A stretch of DNA of 6,603 bases from Persephonella sp. (GCA_027081375.1 JALWKR010000071.1:1-6603), one strand, 5' to 3'; shown: positions 1-6,589, counted from the stretch's first letter. Notes: generated by a model not told the origin, from the sequence alone. Numbers and translations: made by a program.

Positions 1-20
1 GTTATAGTTTAATAATGAAT

Positions 21-38
21 AGGAATATTGATATTCCT
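21..38. repeat. 18-bp perfect dyad upstream of the RHH-PAS-GGDEF-EAL gene
   Basis: AGGAATAT and ATATTCCT form perfect 8-bp arms around a 2-bp centre (TG). The dyad lies about 190 bp before the start of a gene whose product begins with a ribbon-helix-helix domain, so it could be an operator. In DNA this AT-rich an 8-bp dyad can arise by chance, so the functional reading is speculative. Confidence 0.4.
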
Positions 39-105
39 CGTTTAAAGCGAAATATCTAAAATTATAGTTTAAATTAACGATTACTTTTATAATAAAATAA
101 ATAAT

Positions 106-135
106 TTGCGTTTGTTTTTTTTTATAAGTTATAGT
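106..135 (+). promoter_or_regulatory. Weak candidate sigma-70-type promoter for the RHH-PAS-GGDEF-EAL gene
   Basis: TTGCGT (106-111) could serve as a -35 element (3 of 6 consensus bases) and TATAGT (130-135) as a -10 element (5 of 6), separated by 18 bp. Transcription would start near 142 and leave a leader of about 80 nt that contains the 160-178 inverted repeat. The DNA around it is so AT-rich that other -10-like hexamers exist, for example TATAAG at 123-128, so the assignment is tentative. Confidence 0.3.
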
Positions 136-159
136 AGAAAATATAAATTAATTTTAATG

Positions 160-178
160 AAACTTTTATAAAAAGTTT
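160..178. repeat. Inverted repeat in the leader of the RHH-PAS-GGDEF-EAL gene
   Basis: AAACTTTT (160-167) and AAAAGTTT (171-178) are perfect 8-bp arms around ATA. It sits between the candidate promoter and the ribosome binding site, a typical place for an autoregulatory operator. An all-AT-plus-one-GC stem would be weak as an RNA hairpin at high temperature, so a DNA-level role is the likelier one if it has any. Confidence 0.4.
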
Positions 179-211
179 AGGAAAATTATTAAAAATTTAT
201 TAAAACAGGAT

Positions 212-217
212 AAGAGG
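212..217 (+). promoter_or_regulatory. Ribosome binding site of the RHH-PAS-GGDEF-EAL gene
   Basis: AAGAGG lies 7 nt before the ATG at 225 and fixes that codon as the start. It also shows that the ribbon-helix-helix segment at the protein's N-terminus is really translated. Confidence 0.75.
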
Positions 218-224
218 TTTTGCA

Positions 225-2144
225 ATGTCAGAGAGGAAAAAGATACTAAGTATCGCAATTGATAATGATTTATTAAAAAGATTAAAAGATCTATCCAAAG
301 AAAAAGAGTTGTCTGTATCAAAATTAGTAACCCAGTTAATAGAAGAAGCTCTATATTTAGAAGAAAACGTTTTTTCAGATGAGATATACAAAAATATAGA
401 CTGGCTTAGTAATGAATGGAAAGATAAACTTCAGGTTTTATTCACAAAAGTTTTAGATACTACCCCTGACCCTATATGGATAAAAGATCTAAATCTAAGG
501 TTTGTATATGTAAATCAAGCTTTTGCTGAGCTTTTTGAACATAAAAAAGAGGAGATAATAGGTAAAAACGATATAGAGTTTTTACCTCCTGATGTGGCAA
601 AGCAGTGTATCTACAGTGATATGCAGGCTTTAGAGAAGAGGGAATCTTCTCATTCTGTTGAAATAGTTGAGAAAGATGGGAGAAAGCTATACTTTGATGT
701 AATTAAAACCCCTCTTTTTGATAGACTAGGTAGACCTATAGCTATTTTAGGGATTTCAAGGGATATAACCCAGTTTGTAGAAGCAAAAGAAGAGTTAGAA
801 AGGAAAAATCAGGAAATATCAGAAGCATATAAGAAGCTTAAAGAAATATACAACATAGATGCAGTGACAGGGGTTGCTACTAAAAACAGATTTTTAAAGA
901 ATCTAGAAAATATGTATGAAAAAGCAGAGCATGGAGAAAAAATAATTCTTTTACTGTTTGATATTGATAACTTTAAGTATATAAATGAGGTTTATGGTGC
1001 AAAATTTGGAGATGCTGTGCTGTCAAAAGTTGCAGAGATGGTCAAAAGATTTATGGAAACTTTTGACGCAGAATTCTCTGTAGGAAGACTAGGAGATGAT
1101 TTATTTGGAATAGCTATAAGAAAAGATATAGATGAACAAATTCTCATTGAAAACTTAAAAGATGTTATTTCATCAATTAAATTAAGCACAAAAAAATACT
1201 CTTCATTTTTCTCTCCTAAAGCAACATACATAGCAACAGGTATTTATAAGCAGGCAAATAAAGAAATAGACTTTGAAGAGTTAATCTCTACTTTAGAGAT
1301 TAACCTTGAAAAACTTAAATATGTAGACAGAAAAGATAGCAAGATATTAGATCTTAAAAAAGATATATCAAAATATGCTATTAATGACGTTGAAATGGAA
1401 AAGCTTTTAGATGAGGCTATCAACAAAGGAGAGATATTCCCATTTTTACAACCTATTGTTAACTTAACAACAAATGAAAGAATTGGTTATGAACTTCTAT
1501 CAAAGATAAAAGATAAAAAAGGTAAATATATAGAAGCGGAAAGGTTTATACATCTTGCTTTTAGAACAGGGCATATAGCTCTTATAGATCAGATTGTATT
1601 AAAAACTGTAAAAGAAGAGTTATATCCTGAGCTGAAAAACAGTAACTATGTAATTTTCCTAAACTTAAGTCCATTTACACTTTATAAAGTTGAAAATATT
1701 GGAAATACAATAGCTCAAGATATCCTCTCTATAAAAGATAAAACTGTTTTTGAAATATCAGAGGCAGACGTTCTGAGAAATATAAAAGATTTAAGGGATA
1801 TTAAAAGAAGCTTTGATCTCCATTTTGCTATAGATAGTTTTGGAACAGGTTCAAGCGCTATTAAAGACCTTATTGAACTAGGAGAAGAAGATATTATCTC
1901 CTACATAAAACTTTCAAAATCTTTAACTGAGAATCTGAAAAAGTATCCTTGGAAGAGGAAATTTATTAAAAGTATTAAATCCATATCAGATGAACTAGGT
2001 ATAAAGGTTATCGCAAAGAATATAGAGAATCCAGATGATTTAGAAGTTATAAAAGAATTAGGTATAGAGTTTGCTCAAGGAGATTACATAGAAAAATCAG
2101 AGATGTTTATACCAGATAAAAATAAAGAGAAGATATTTAGATAA
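225..2144 (+). CDS. Ribbon-helix-helix / PAS / degenerate GGDEF / degenerate EAL regulator
   Basis: This 639-aa cytosolic signalling protein has four parts. Residues 5-45 show the strand-helix-helix pattern of a CopG/Arc-type DNA-binding domain. Residues 68-187 are a PAS sensor ending in [11 protein letters not shown] short coiled coil (184-208) leads to GGDEF (211-367) and EAL (388-630). The GGDEF fold residues are kept (FDIDNFK 245-251, NRF 221-223), but the signature reads GDDLF (290-294), losing the metal-binding Glu, and no RxxD inhibitory site is visible. In EAL, E423, N480, E510, D537, K562 and Q618 remain. The second Asp of DDFGTG is S538, the Asp of KID is S564, and the general-base Glu is K598. 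Family knowledge therefore predicts no cyclase or phosphodiesterase activity. It may instead sense a ligand, or bind the nucleotide without turnover (as FimX and LapD do), and act on DNA. No membrane segment is seen. It is the first gene after a 224-bp spacer and is followed by a terminator. The family call is firm; the regulatory role is inferred. Confidence 0.93.
   Translation: MSERKKILSIAIDNDLLKRLKDLSKEKELSVSKLVTQLIEEALYLEENVFSDEIYKNIDWLSNEWKDKLQVLFTKVLDTTPDPIWIKDLNLRFVYVNQAFAELFEHKKEEIIGKNDIEFLPPDVAKQCIYSDMQALEKRESSHSVEIVEKDGRKLYFDVIKTPLFDRLGRPIAILGISRDITQFVEAKEELERKNQEISEAYKKLKEIYNIDAVTGVATKNRFLKNLENMYEKAEHGEKIILLLFDIDNFKYINEVYGAKFGDAVLSKVAEMVKRFMETFDAEFSVGRLGDDLFGIAIRKDIDEQILIENLKDVISSIKLSTKKYSSFFSPKATYIATGIYKQANKEIDFEELISTLEINLEKLKYVDRKDSKILDLKKDISKYAINDVEMEKLLDEAINKGEIFPFLQPIVNLTTNERIGYELLSKIKDKKGKYIEAERFIHLAFRTGHIALIDQIVLKTVKEELYPELKNSNYVIFLNLSPFTLYKVENIGNTIAQDILSIKDKTVFEISEADVLRNIKDLRDIKRSFDLHFAIDSFGTGSSAIKDLIELGEEDIISYIKLSKSLTENLKKYPWKRKFIKSIKSISDELGIKVIAKNIENPDDLEVIKELGIEFAQGDYIEKSEMFIPDKNKEKIFR
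1280..1304. repeat. 25-bp near-perfect palindrome inside the GGDEF-EAL coding region
   Basis: GTTAATCTCTA (1280-1290) and TAGAGATTAAC (1294-1304) are exact 11-bp reverse complements around CTT. It lies in codons 352-360, in the diverged end of the GGDEF domain. It could be an intragenic operator, an mRNA hairpin, or chance. It is the longest perfect inverted repeat I noticed in the window by eye. Confidence 0.55.
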
Positions 2145-2145
2145 A

Positions 2146-2166
2146 AAGGGCTTTACGCCCTTCTTT
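2146..2166 (+). terminator. Short intrinsic-terminator-like hairpin after the RHH-PAS-GGDEF-EAL gene
   Basis: AAGGGC (2146-2151) pairs with GCCCTT (2157-2162) around TTTAC, starting one base after the stop codon and followed by CTTT. The GC core is only four pairs and the T-tract is short and broken, so termination is probably incomplete and read-through into the DUF445 gene is possible. Confidence 0.6.
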
Positions 2167-2178
2167 ATACAACTTTTT

Positions 2179-2182
2179 GAGG
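2179..2182 (+). promoter_or_regulatory. Ribosome binding site that decides the DUF445 start
   Basis: GAGG, extending into GAGGTGA, lies 5 nt before the ATG at 2188. A GTG at 2182, two codons upstream in frame, overlaps this site and has no Shine-Dalgarno of its own, so translation should begin at the ATG. Confidence 0.7.
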
Positions 2183-2187
2183 TGAAA

Positions 2188-2868
2188 ATGCACTGGCAAC
2201 TTTTCTTACCACCTATTCTAGGTGCTTTTATTGGTTACATTACAAACTGGTTAGCTATAAAAATGCTTTTTAGACCTTTTGAACCAAAATATATTTTTGG
2301 TATTAAAGTTCCTTTTACCCCAGGATTAATCCCTAAAAGAAGAAAAGAGATTGCAGAAGCTATAGCAAAAACTGTTGAAGAGCATATTCTTCCTCAAGAA
2401 AAATTAATGAAACTGTTTGAGGACAGTAAGTATAAAGAAAGACTTCACAAGAGAATAGAACTTGTAATAGATGATCTAATAGAAAGTATTGTCTCAGATA
2501 TAAGGAAAACAATAAAAGAAGGTATTTCCCTTGGGAAGATAAATATAAAAGGAACAATAGTTTTAACAGCTGTTGATAAGCTTTTAGACAAAGCGATAGA
2601 TAATCTGAAAGAAAAACTAAAGAAAAAACTTATTGAAAAAGCTTCAGACAAAATAGAAAAACATATAGAGGAAGAACTTCCTATTATGATTGGTCAGTTA
2701 AAAATTAGAGAAATGGTAATAGAAACATTTATGGAAATAGATATAGAAACTTTGGAAAAAATTGTTATAGGTTTTTCAGAAGACCAGTTAAAGCATATAA
2801 CTTATACAGGAGCGATTTTAGGATTTTTTATAGGAGTTGTTCAATCTATAGTTTCCTTGATGAATTAA
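2188..2868 (+). CDS. DUF445 (YheB-like) membrane protein
   Basis: The 226-aa protein matches the DUF445 family (Bacillus YheB group). Its N-terminus holds the family hallmark [19 protein letters not shown] (residues 12-30), which covers most of a first membrane segment (about 5-27), followed by [11 protein letters not shown] (42-52). Residues 53-200 are highly charged, Lys/Glu-rich and predicted helical. A second membrane segment (about 205-224) carries [12 protein letters not shown]. Both ends therefore sit in the membrane, with a long soluble helical hairpin between them, most likely cytoplasmic given the positive charges beside the first segment. From memory, YheB itself is longer (over 350 aa), so this is a compact version rather than a fragment: both conserved ends are present. 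The biochemical function of the family is not established. It lies 43 bp downstream of the regulator gene, past a weak terminator, with no clear promoter of its own. Confidence 0.88.
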   Translation: MHWQLFLPPILGAFIGYITNWLAIKMLFRPFEPKYIFGIKVPFTPGLIPKRRKEIAEAIAKTVEEHILPQEKLMKLFEDSKYKERLHKRIELVIDDLIESIVSDIRKTIKEGISLGKINIKGTIVLTAVDKLLDKAIDNLKEKLKKKLIEKASDKIEKHIEEELPIMIGQLKIREMVIETFMEIDIETLEKIVIGFSEDQLKHITYTGAILGFFIGVVQSIVSLMN

Positions 2869-2900
2869 ATGATTACACCGTTTTTTCTCTAATCTAACTC

Positions 2901-2909
2901 TGATATAAT
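2901..2909 (+). promoter_or_regulatory. Extended -10 promoter for the PilZ sigma-54 activator gene
   Basis: TGATATAAT combines a perfect TATAAT hexamer (2904-2909) with the TGn extension. The region 17 bp upstream is only a T-run (2881-2886), so there is no good -35, which extended -10 promoters tolerate. Transcription would start near 2916, giving a leader of about 85 nt. Confidence 0.55.
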
Positions 2910-2928
2910 ACTTTTCCATAATTTAATG

Positions 2929-2943
2929 TGGAAATCCTACAGC
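2929..2943 (+). promoter_or_regulatory. Possible sigma-54 -24/-12 element
   Basis: TGG at 2929-2931 and GC at 2942-2943 give the GG-N10-GC spacing of sigma-54 promoters, just upstream of a sigma-54 activator gene. The rest of the consensus (TGGCAC and TTGC) is poorly met, so this is weak. Autoregulation would be the interpretation if it is real. Confidence 0.18.
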
Positions 2944-2990
2944 GTGTTATATATATTATTCATTGAAAATAAAGGCTTTTTGGAATAAAA

Positions 2991-2995
2991 GGGGG
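2991..2995 (+). promoter_or_regulatory. Ribosome binding site of the PilZ sigma-54 activator
   Basis: The G-run in AAAAGGGGG ends 5 nt before the ATG at 3001. It fixes the start so that the RxxxR motif of the PilZ domain begins at residue 2. The topA gene uses a similar AAAAGGGG site, so this form seems usual for the genome. Confidence 0.7.
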
Positions 2996-3000
2996 AAAAT

Positions 3001-4437
3001 ATGAGGATATCTCCAAGAATTCAATTTAATGAAAACATTATTTTACAATGTGGTGATGAAGCTATTGAGACAAAAGCTATAGACCTTTCTCTCCAAGGTA
3101 TCAAAATAGAAAATGCCCTTTCTGAAAGTTGTAAAAATAAGGATCAAGTAAAAGTATCTTTTGAAATGAATGGTCAACCTGTTACTTTAAATGGAAAGCT
3201 TTACAGAAATGAACAAAAAGAGATGGTAATAGTTTTTGATGAGTCGCCAGAAAAAATTGCAGAAACAGTAGGTTCATTCATAACAAAGAAAATATACGAA
3301 AGTCAAACATGCCCTTTCTGTGAATATCATATAGAAAAAACAGATAAATACTGCCCTAAATGTGGAATGTACCTAAACTTTTCAACTCCAAATGTTATCA
3401 AAGTTATTAGTGACTTTAAACTTGGGAAGATAATTGAAAAGCTTACGCAGGAAGAAAAAGAATCTATTGTTGAATCCACCATCTCCAGTAATATGGAGAT
3501 GATTGGAACTAATGAAAAAATGAAAGAGGTCTTTCATCTTATTAGAAAGTATGCTGCTACAGATTATCCTGTTTTAATAGTTGGAGAAACAGGAACAGGG
3601 AAAGAACTTACAGCAAAAGCTATACATCAAAAGAGTAATAGAGCAAATAAACCTTTTATTGTTGTGAACTGTGCTTCTATACCTTCTGAACTTCTAGAAG
3701 CAGAGCTTTTTGGATATGAAAAGGGAGCTTTTACAGGAGCAGATAGAAGAAAGCCAGGAAAGATAGAGTTAGCAAATGGTGGGACATTGTTCCTTGATGA
3801 AATTGGAGATATGCCGTACAACCTTCAGGCTAAACTGCTAAGATTTTTGCAGGAATATACTTTTGAAAGACTTGGGGGAACAGAAACATTAACAGCAAAC
3901 GTAAGAATAATAGCTGCAACAAATGTTAATCTGAAAAAAGCAATAGAAGAAGGAAAGTTTAGAGAAGACCTATACTACAGATTATCTGTTTTAACAATAG
4001 AACTTCCTCCTTTAAGGGAAAGGGGAGAAGATGTTGTTATAATGGCTAAATACTTTGTTGATAGATACTCAAAAGAGATAGGAAAAGACATAAAAGGTCT
4101 TACAAAAGATGCCATTGAACTTATAAGAACTTACTCCTGGCCTGGAAATGTAAGAGAGCTTATAAATGTTATAAGAAAAGCTGTTGTTTTAACAGATAAA
4201 GAGTATATAGATGCAGAGGATTTAGATATTAAAGTAGATCCTTCAGAAGTTGAGAATATATCCAATGTTTTAGATATTAGAAAGCATACAGAAAGATTAG
4301 AGAAAAAACTTTTAAAAGAAGCATTTATTAGAACAAGAGGAAATATTACAAAAATGGCAAAACTTCTTGGAATTAGCAGACCTAAAGTTTATAAACTTTT
4401 AGAAAAACATAATATTGGAGAGATACATATAAAATAA
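3001..4437 (+). CDS. Sigma-54-dependent activator with N-terminal PilZ domain and zinc ribbon
   Basis: This 478-aa protein is a bacterial enhancer-binding protein that should remodel sigma-54 RNA polymerase by ATP hydrolysis. The usual receiver domain is absent. Residues 1-95 are a PilZ domain with both cyclic-di-GMP motifs, RxxxR (R2, R6) and DxSxxG (DLSLQG, 28-33). A zinc ribbon follows, with C104, C107, C118 and C121. After a linker comes the AAA+ core (about 166-395): Walker A GETGTGKE (195-202), an intact sigma-54 contact loop GAFTGA (242-247), Walker B LFLDE (263-267), Arg finger candidates R321 and R327, and the WPGNVREL motif (380-387). A Fis-type helix-turn-helix occupies about 437-470, including [20 protein letters not shown]. 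All catalytic elements are present, so it should be active. Inferred input: cyclic-di-GMP binding to PilZ, possibly modulated by the zinc site. Targets are unknown; motility, pili or biofilm genes would be typical for this messenger. It differs from FleQ, whose AAA+ domain itself binds the nucleotide. Confidence 0.95.
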   Translation: MRISPRIQFNENIILQCGDEAIETKAIDLSLQGIKIENALSESCKNKDQVKVSFEMNGQPVTLNGKLYRNEQKEMVIVFDESPEKIAETVGSFITKKIYESQTCPFCEYHIEKTDKYCPKCGMYLNFSTPNVIKVISDFKLGKIIEKLTQEEKESIVESTISSNMEMIGTNEKMKEVFHLIRKYAATDYPVLIVGETGTGKELTAKAIHQKSNRANKPFIVVNCASIPSELLEAELFGYEKGAFTGADRRKPGKIELANGGTLFLDEIGDMPYNLQAKLLRFLQEYTFERLGGTETLTANVRIIAATNVNLKKAIEEGKFREDLYYRLSVLTIELPPLRERGEDVVIMAKYFVDRYSKEIGKDIKGLTKDAIELIRTYSWPGNVRELINVIRKAVVLTDKEYIDAEDLDIKVDPSEVENISNVLDIRKHTERLEKKLLKEAFIRTRGNITKMAKLLGISRPKVYKLLEKHNIGEIHIK

Positions 4438-4440
4438 GAG

Positions 4441-4467
4441 GGTGGCTTTTGCCACCTTATTTTTTTC
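4441..4467. terminator. Shared terminator between convergent activator gene and topA
   Basis: GGTGGC (4441-4446) and GCCACC (4451-4456) form a perfect 6-bp GC-rich stem with a TTTT loop, followed on the + strand by TTATTTTTTTC. The hairpin fills 16 of the 19 bp between the two stop codons. On the + strand it is a good intrinsic terminator, and its T-tract is the antisense of topA's last Lys codons. On the - strand the following tract (CTCTTATTTT) is weaker, so it may serve both directions unequally. Confidence 0.85.
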
Positions 4468-6508
4468 TTCTTCTTTTCTTGAAATAGCTATCTAGCCATT
4501 TTAAAGCTTTTTCTGGCTTATCAATCAAATCTTCCTGTCCGTTTTTGATTAAAATAGCCTTTTGTTTTTCAGAGAGTTGATATGTTTTCATAGCCTCTTT
4601 TTTAGCTTTATTAATCCATTTTTTTATCTTATCTTTGTCTTCTAAAACATCTTCAGGAAGTTCAAGACCTGTTTTTTCAGCTAAGGCTTTAGCATAGGCT
4701 ATCTGTTTTTCAGAAGGTTTCGTTTCTCTATATTTATCTATAAACTCTTTTAACTTTTGCGGATCTTCTAAAATATCAGAAATATCTATTCCATGTTTCT
4801 TTGCAAGGTCAAGAGCATAATCTTTCATTTTTTTACTAACAACAGATTTTGTACCTTGTGTAGATTTTTCGTAAAGCTCTTTAACAAACTCTTTCCAGTC
4901 TTTTTTCTTTTCTTCTACAGCATCAAGGAAATCTTCCATCCTCTTAGTAAAGTCGTAATCTATAACCCAGTGGTATTTAGAGTTTAAATAATCTATTAGA
5001 TGATAGGCTTCCTCTGTAGGTCTTAATGATCCACCTTCTTTAACTACATATCCCCTATCCTTTATTGTTTTTATAATAGTTGCGTATGTAGAAGGTCTTC
5101 CTATTCCTAGATCTTCTAGTTTTTTTACAAGGGAACCTTCTGTATACCTAGAAGGAGGTTTAGTCCACTTTTCTTCTAATTTTTGGTCAACTTTTTCTAG
5201 AATTTCTCCTTCCTCTAAAGGAGGTAATTTTTGGGCTTCTTCTTTATCTTCTATATTGTAAAGTTTTTTATAACCATCAAATACAAGAACTGAACCAGTT
5301 GTTTTAAATGTGTAACCTTTTATATCAAACTTTGCTGTTGTCCTTGCATAGACAGCTTCTTTCATTTGGGAGGCTATTGTTCTTTGATATATAAGCTTTA
5401 AAAGTTTAAAATGATCTTCTGTTAGTCCTTTTTCCTCAATTAGCTGTTTTTGTTTATCTAAATCTACAAAATGAGTTATTCTTATTGCTTCGTGAGCATC
5501 AGCCTGCGTATTTTTTGATTTGTATTTTTTTATCCTAGCAGGAAGATATTCTTGTCCAAATGTTTCTTTAATAAATTTTCTTATTTCTTTTATGGCTTCA
5601 TCAGAAATTCTAACGCTATCTGTTCTGTGATATGTGATAAGTCCATTTTCAAACAAGTCCTGAGCTAATATCATAGTTTTTTCAGGAGAAAATCTAAGCT
5701 GAGAGCTAGCTGTTTGCTGAAGAGTAGACGTAGTAAAAGGAGGCTTAGGATTTTGTTTAACCTGTTTCTTTTCTACAGAGATTACTTTTGCCTTTTTTTC
5801 TTCTTTAATATCTTTAAATATCTTTTCAGCTTCTTCTTTTTTCTCTATCTTCTGCTTTTCATAGTAAGATATAAACTCTATATTGTCTTTCTTTAACGTT
5901 GCAGTGAGAACATAGTAAGGGGTTGGTTTAAAGTTTTGAATTTCCCTTTCTCTTTCCACAATTAGTCTAACAGCTGGAGATTGAACCCTTCCTACAGAAA
6001 ACCTTCCTCCTATCTCCTTTGAAGCTATAGGAGATAAGGTATAACCAACAATCCTGTCTCCAACTCTTCTTCCTAAAAACGCTTCAAAAAGTCCAAAGTT
6101 TGTTTTTTCAAATTCAGGAGCTTTTTTTATTACATCTTTAATATGTTTTTCTGTTATCTCATGAAACTCAGCTCTCTTTATATCCTTTGCTTTTTTCTTA
6201 AGTTCCTGATACATAAAGTATCCTATAGCATATCCTTCTCTATCTGGGTCTGTTGCAATATAGACAACAGAATCTTTTGCAAGTTTTTTTATTTCTGAAA
6301 GTATTTTTTTATGGTTTGAGGATTTTATAACAAACTTTGGTTCAAAAGTTTTTAAATCAACTCCCATTTCTTTTTCAGGTAAATCTTTAAAATGTCCAAT
6401 AGTGGCTTTAACAGTAAAATCTTTACCTAAAAATTTCTGTATCTCTTTTGCTTTTTTAGGTGATTCTACAATTACTACTTTTTTTGTCTTCATTTCTTTT
6501 GTAGCCAT
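4457..6508 (-). CDS. topA: DNA topoisomerase I (type IA), zinc-ribbon-free
   Basis: This 683-aa enzyme relaxes negatively supercoiled DNA by single-strand cleavage and passage. The N-terminal TOPRIM domain has the catalytic Glu in VIVESPKKA (E15) and the metal-binding DPDRE (87-91). RFSVGRVQSP (169-178) and QADAHEAIR (335-343) are family motifs. The active-site tyrosine is Y293 in GLITYHRTDS, with R295 beside it. LGIGRPSTYA (467-476) closes the core, which ends near residue 548. E. coli TopA is longer (865 aa) and ends in zinc ribbons; this protein has no cysteine at all. Residues 555-683 are instead Lys/Glu-rich helical segments, two of which share an SEKQ start, ending in a KKRRRKK tail that could grip DNA. 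The start ATG at 6508 has AAGGGGA 5 nt upstream; the next Met, M6, does not. The gene has its own promoter at the window edge and converges on the activator gene. Confidence 0.97.
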   Translation of the reverse strand: MATKEMKTKKVVIVESPKKAKEIQKFLGKDFTVKATIGHFKDLPEKEMGVDLKTFEPKFVIKSSNHKKILSEIKKLAKDSVVYIATDPDREGYAIGYFMYQELKKKAKDIKRAEFHEITEKHIKDVIKKAPEFEKTNFGLFEAFLGRRVGDRIVGYTLSPIASKEIGGRFSVGRVQSPAVRLIVEREREIQNFKPTPYYVLTATLKKDNIEFISYYEKQKIEKKEEAEKIFKDIKEEKKAKVISVEKKQVKQNPKPPFTTSTLQQTASSQLRFSPEKTMILAQDLFENGLITYHRTDSVRISDEAIKEIRKFIKETFGQEYLPARIKKYKSKNTQADAHEAIRITHFVDLDKQKQLIEEKGLTEDHFKLLKLIYQRTIASQMKEAVYARTTAKFDIKGYTFKTTGSVLVFDGYKKLYNIEDKEEAQKLPPLEEGEILEKVDQKLEEKWTKPPSRYTEGSLVKKLEDLGIGRPSTYATIIKTIKDRGYVVKEGGSLRPTEEAYHLIDYLNSKYHWVIDYDFTKRMEDFLDAVEEKKKDWKEFVKELYEKSTQGTKSVVSKKMKDYALDLAKKHGIDISDILEDPQKLKEFIDKYRETKPSEKQIAYAKALAEKTGLELPEDVLEDKDKIKKWINKAKKEAMKTYQLSEKQKAILIKNGQEDLIDKPEKALKWLDSYFKKRRRKK
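4460..4843 (-). repeat. Degenerate helical repeats encoding the TopA C-terminus
   Basis: TopA residues 556-683 contain three related segments, at about 559-592, 598-634 and 645-676. Each runs from a Lys-rich or SEKQ-type start through an Ala/Leu-rich helix, in two cases on to a Gly-Ile/Leu turn, and ends with a short aromatic or Ile helix (EFID, KWIN, KWLD). The identity is low and seen only in protein, so this is a by-eye domain repeat, not a DNA repeat. The segments stand where zinc ribbons would be in other TopA proteins. Confidence 0.45.
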
Positions 6509-6513
6509 TTAGT

Positions 6514-6517
6514 CCCC
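6514..6517 (-). promoter_or_regulatory. Ribosome binding site of topA
   Basis: Read on the - strand, AAAAGGGGACTAAATG places GGGG 5 nt before the start codon, which supports the start at 6508. Confidence 0.7.
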
Positions 6518-6580
6518 TTTTTTTGAGATAGAAAATATATATTTTTTCTTATTTTTCAAAGTGTATAACAAAGCCAAGAT

Positions 6581-6589
6581 ATTATAACA
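6581..6589 (-). promoter_or_regulatory. Extended -10 promoter of topA
   Basis: On the - strand, TGTTATAAT gives a TGn extension plus a perfect TATAAT (6586 to 6581). A -35 at 17-bp spacing would fall at 6604 or beyond, outside the window. Transcription would start near 6574, leaving a leader of about 65 nt. The same TGn-TATAAT form precedes the activator gene. Confidence 0.55.

Noticed and set aside
1..75. Possible end of a CRISPR array, from the repeated TTATAGTTTAA at 60-bp distance
   Set aside because: The shared part is only 11 bp, the copies do not extend to a 24-37 bp repeat, and no third full unit follows.
2182..2184. GTG start two codons upstream for the DUF445 gene
   Set aside because: It overlaps the Shine-Dalgarno sequence that serves the ATG at 2188 and has no ribosome binding site of its own.
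2976..2991. CTTTT/AAAAG stem next to the activator's ribosome binding site as a riboswitch or thermosensor
   Set aside because: It has five weak pairs and covers only the first G of the site; the remaining leader shows no conserved aptamer-like structure.
3001..3300. Receiver (response regulator) domain at the N-terminus of the sigma-54 activator
   Set aside because: There is no phosphoacceptor Asp pattern; the segment matches PilZ, with RxxxR and DxSxxG.
3480..3501. 8-bp inverted repeat CATCTCCA / TGGAGATG in the activator coding region
   Set aside because: A few perfect 8-bp stems are expected by chance in a window of this size, and nothing about its position suggests function.
6011..6036. 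8-bp inverted repeat TATCTCCT / AGGAGATA within topA
   Set aside because: It has a 10-nt loop inside well-conserved coding sequence; this is at chance level.
4457..6508. Reverse gyrase instead of TopA, because of YHRTDS
   Set aside because: There is no N-terminal helicase domain or space for one; the protein starts directly with TOPRIM.
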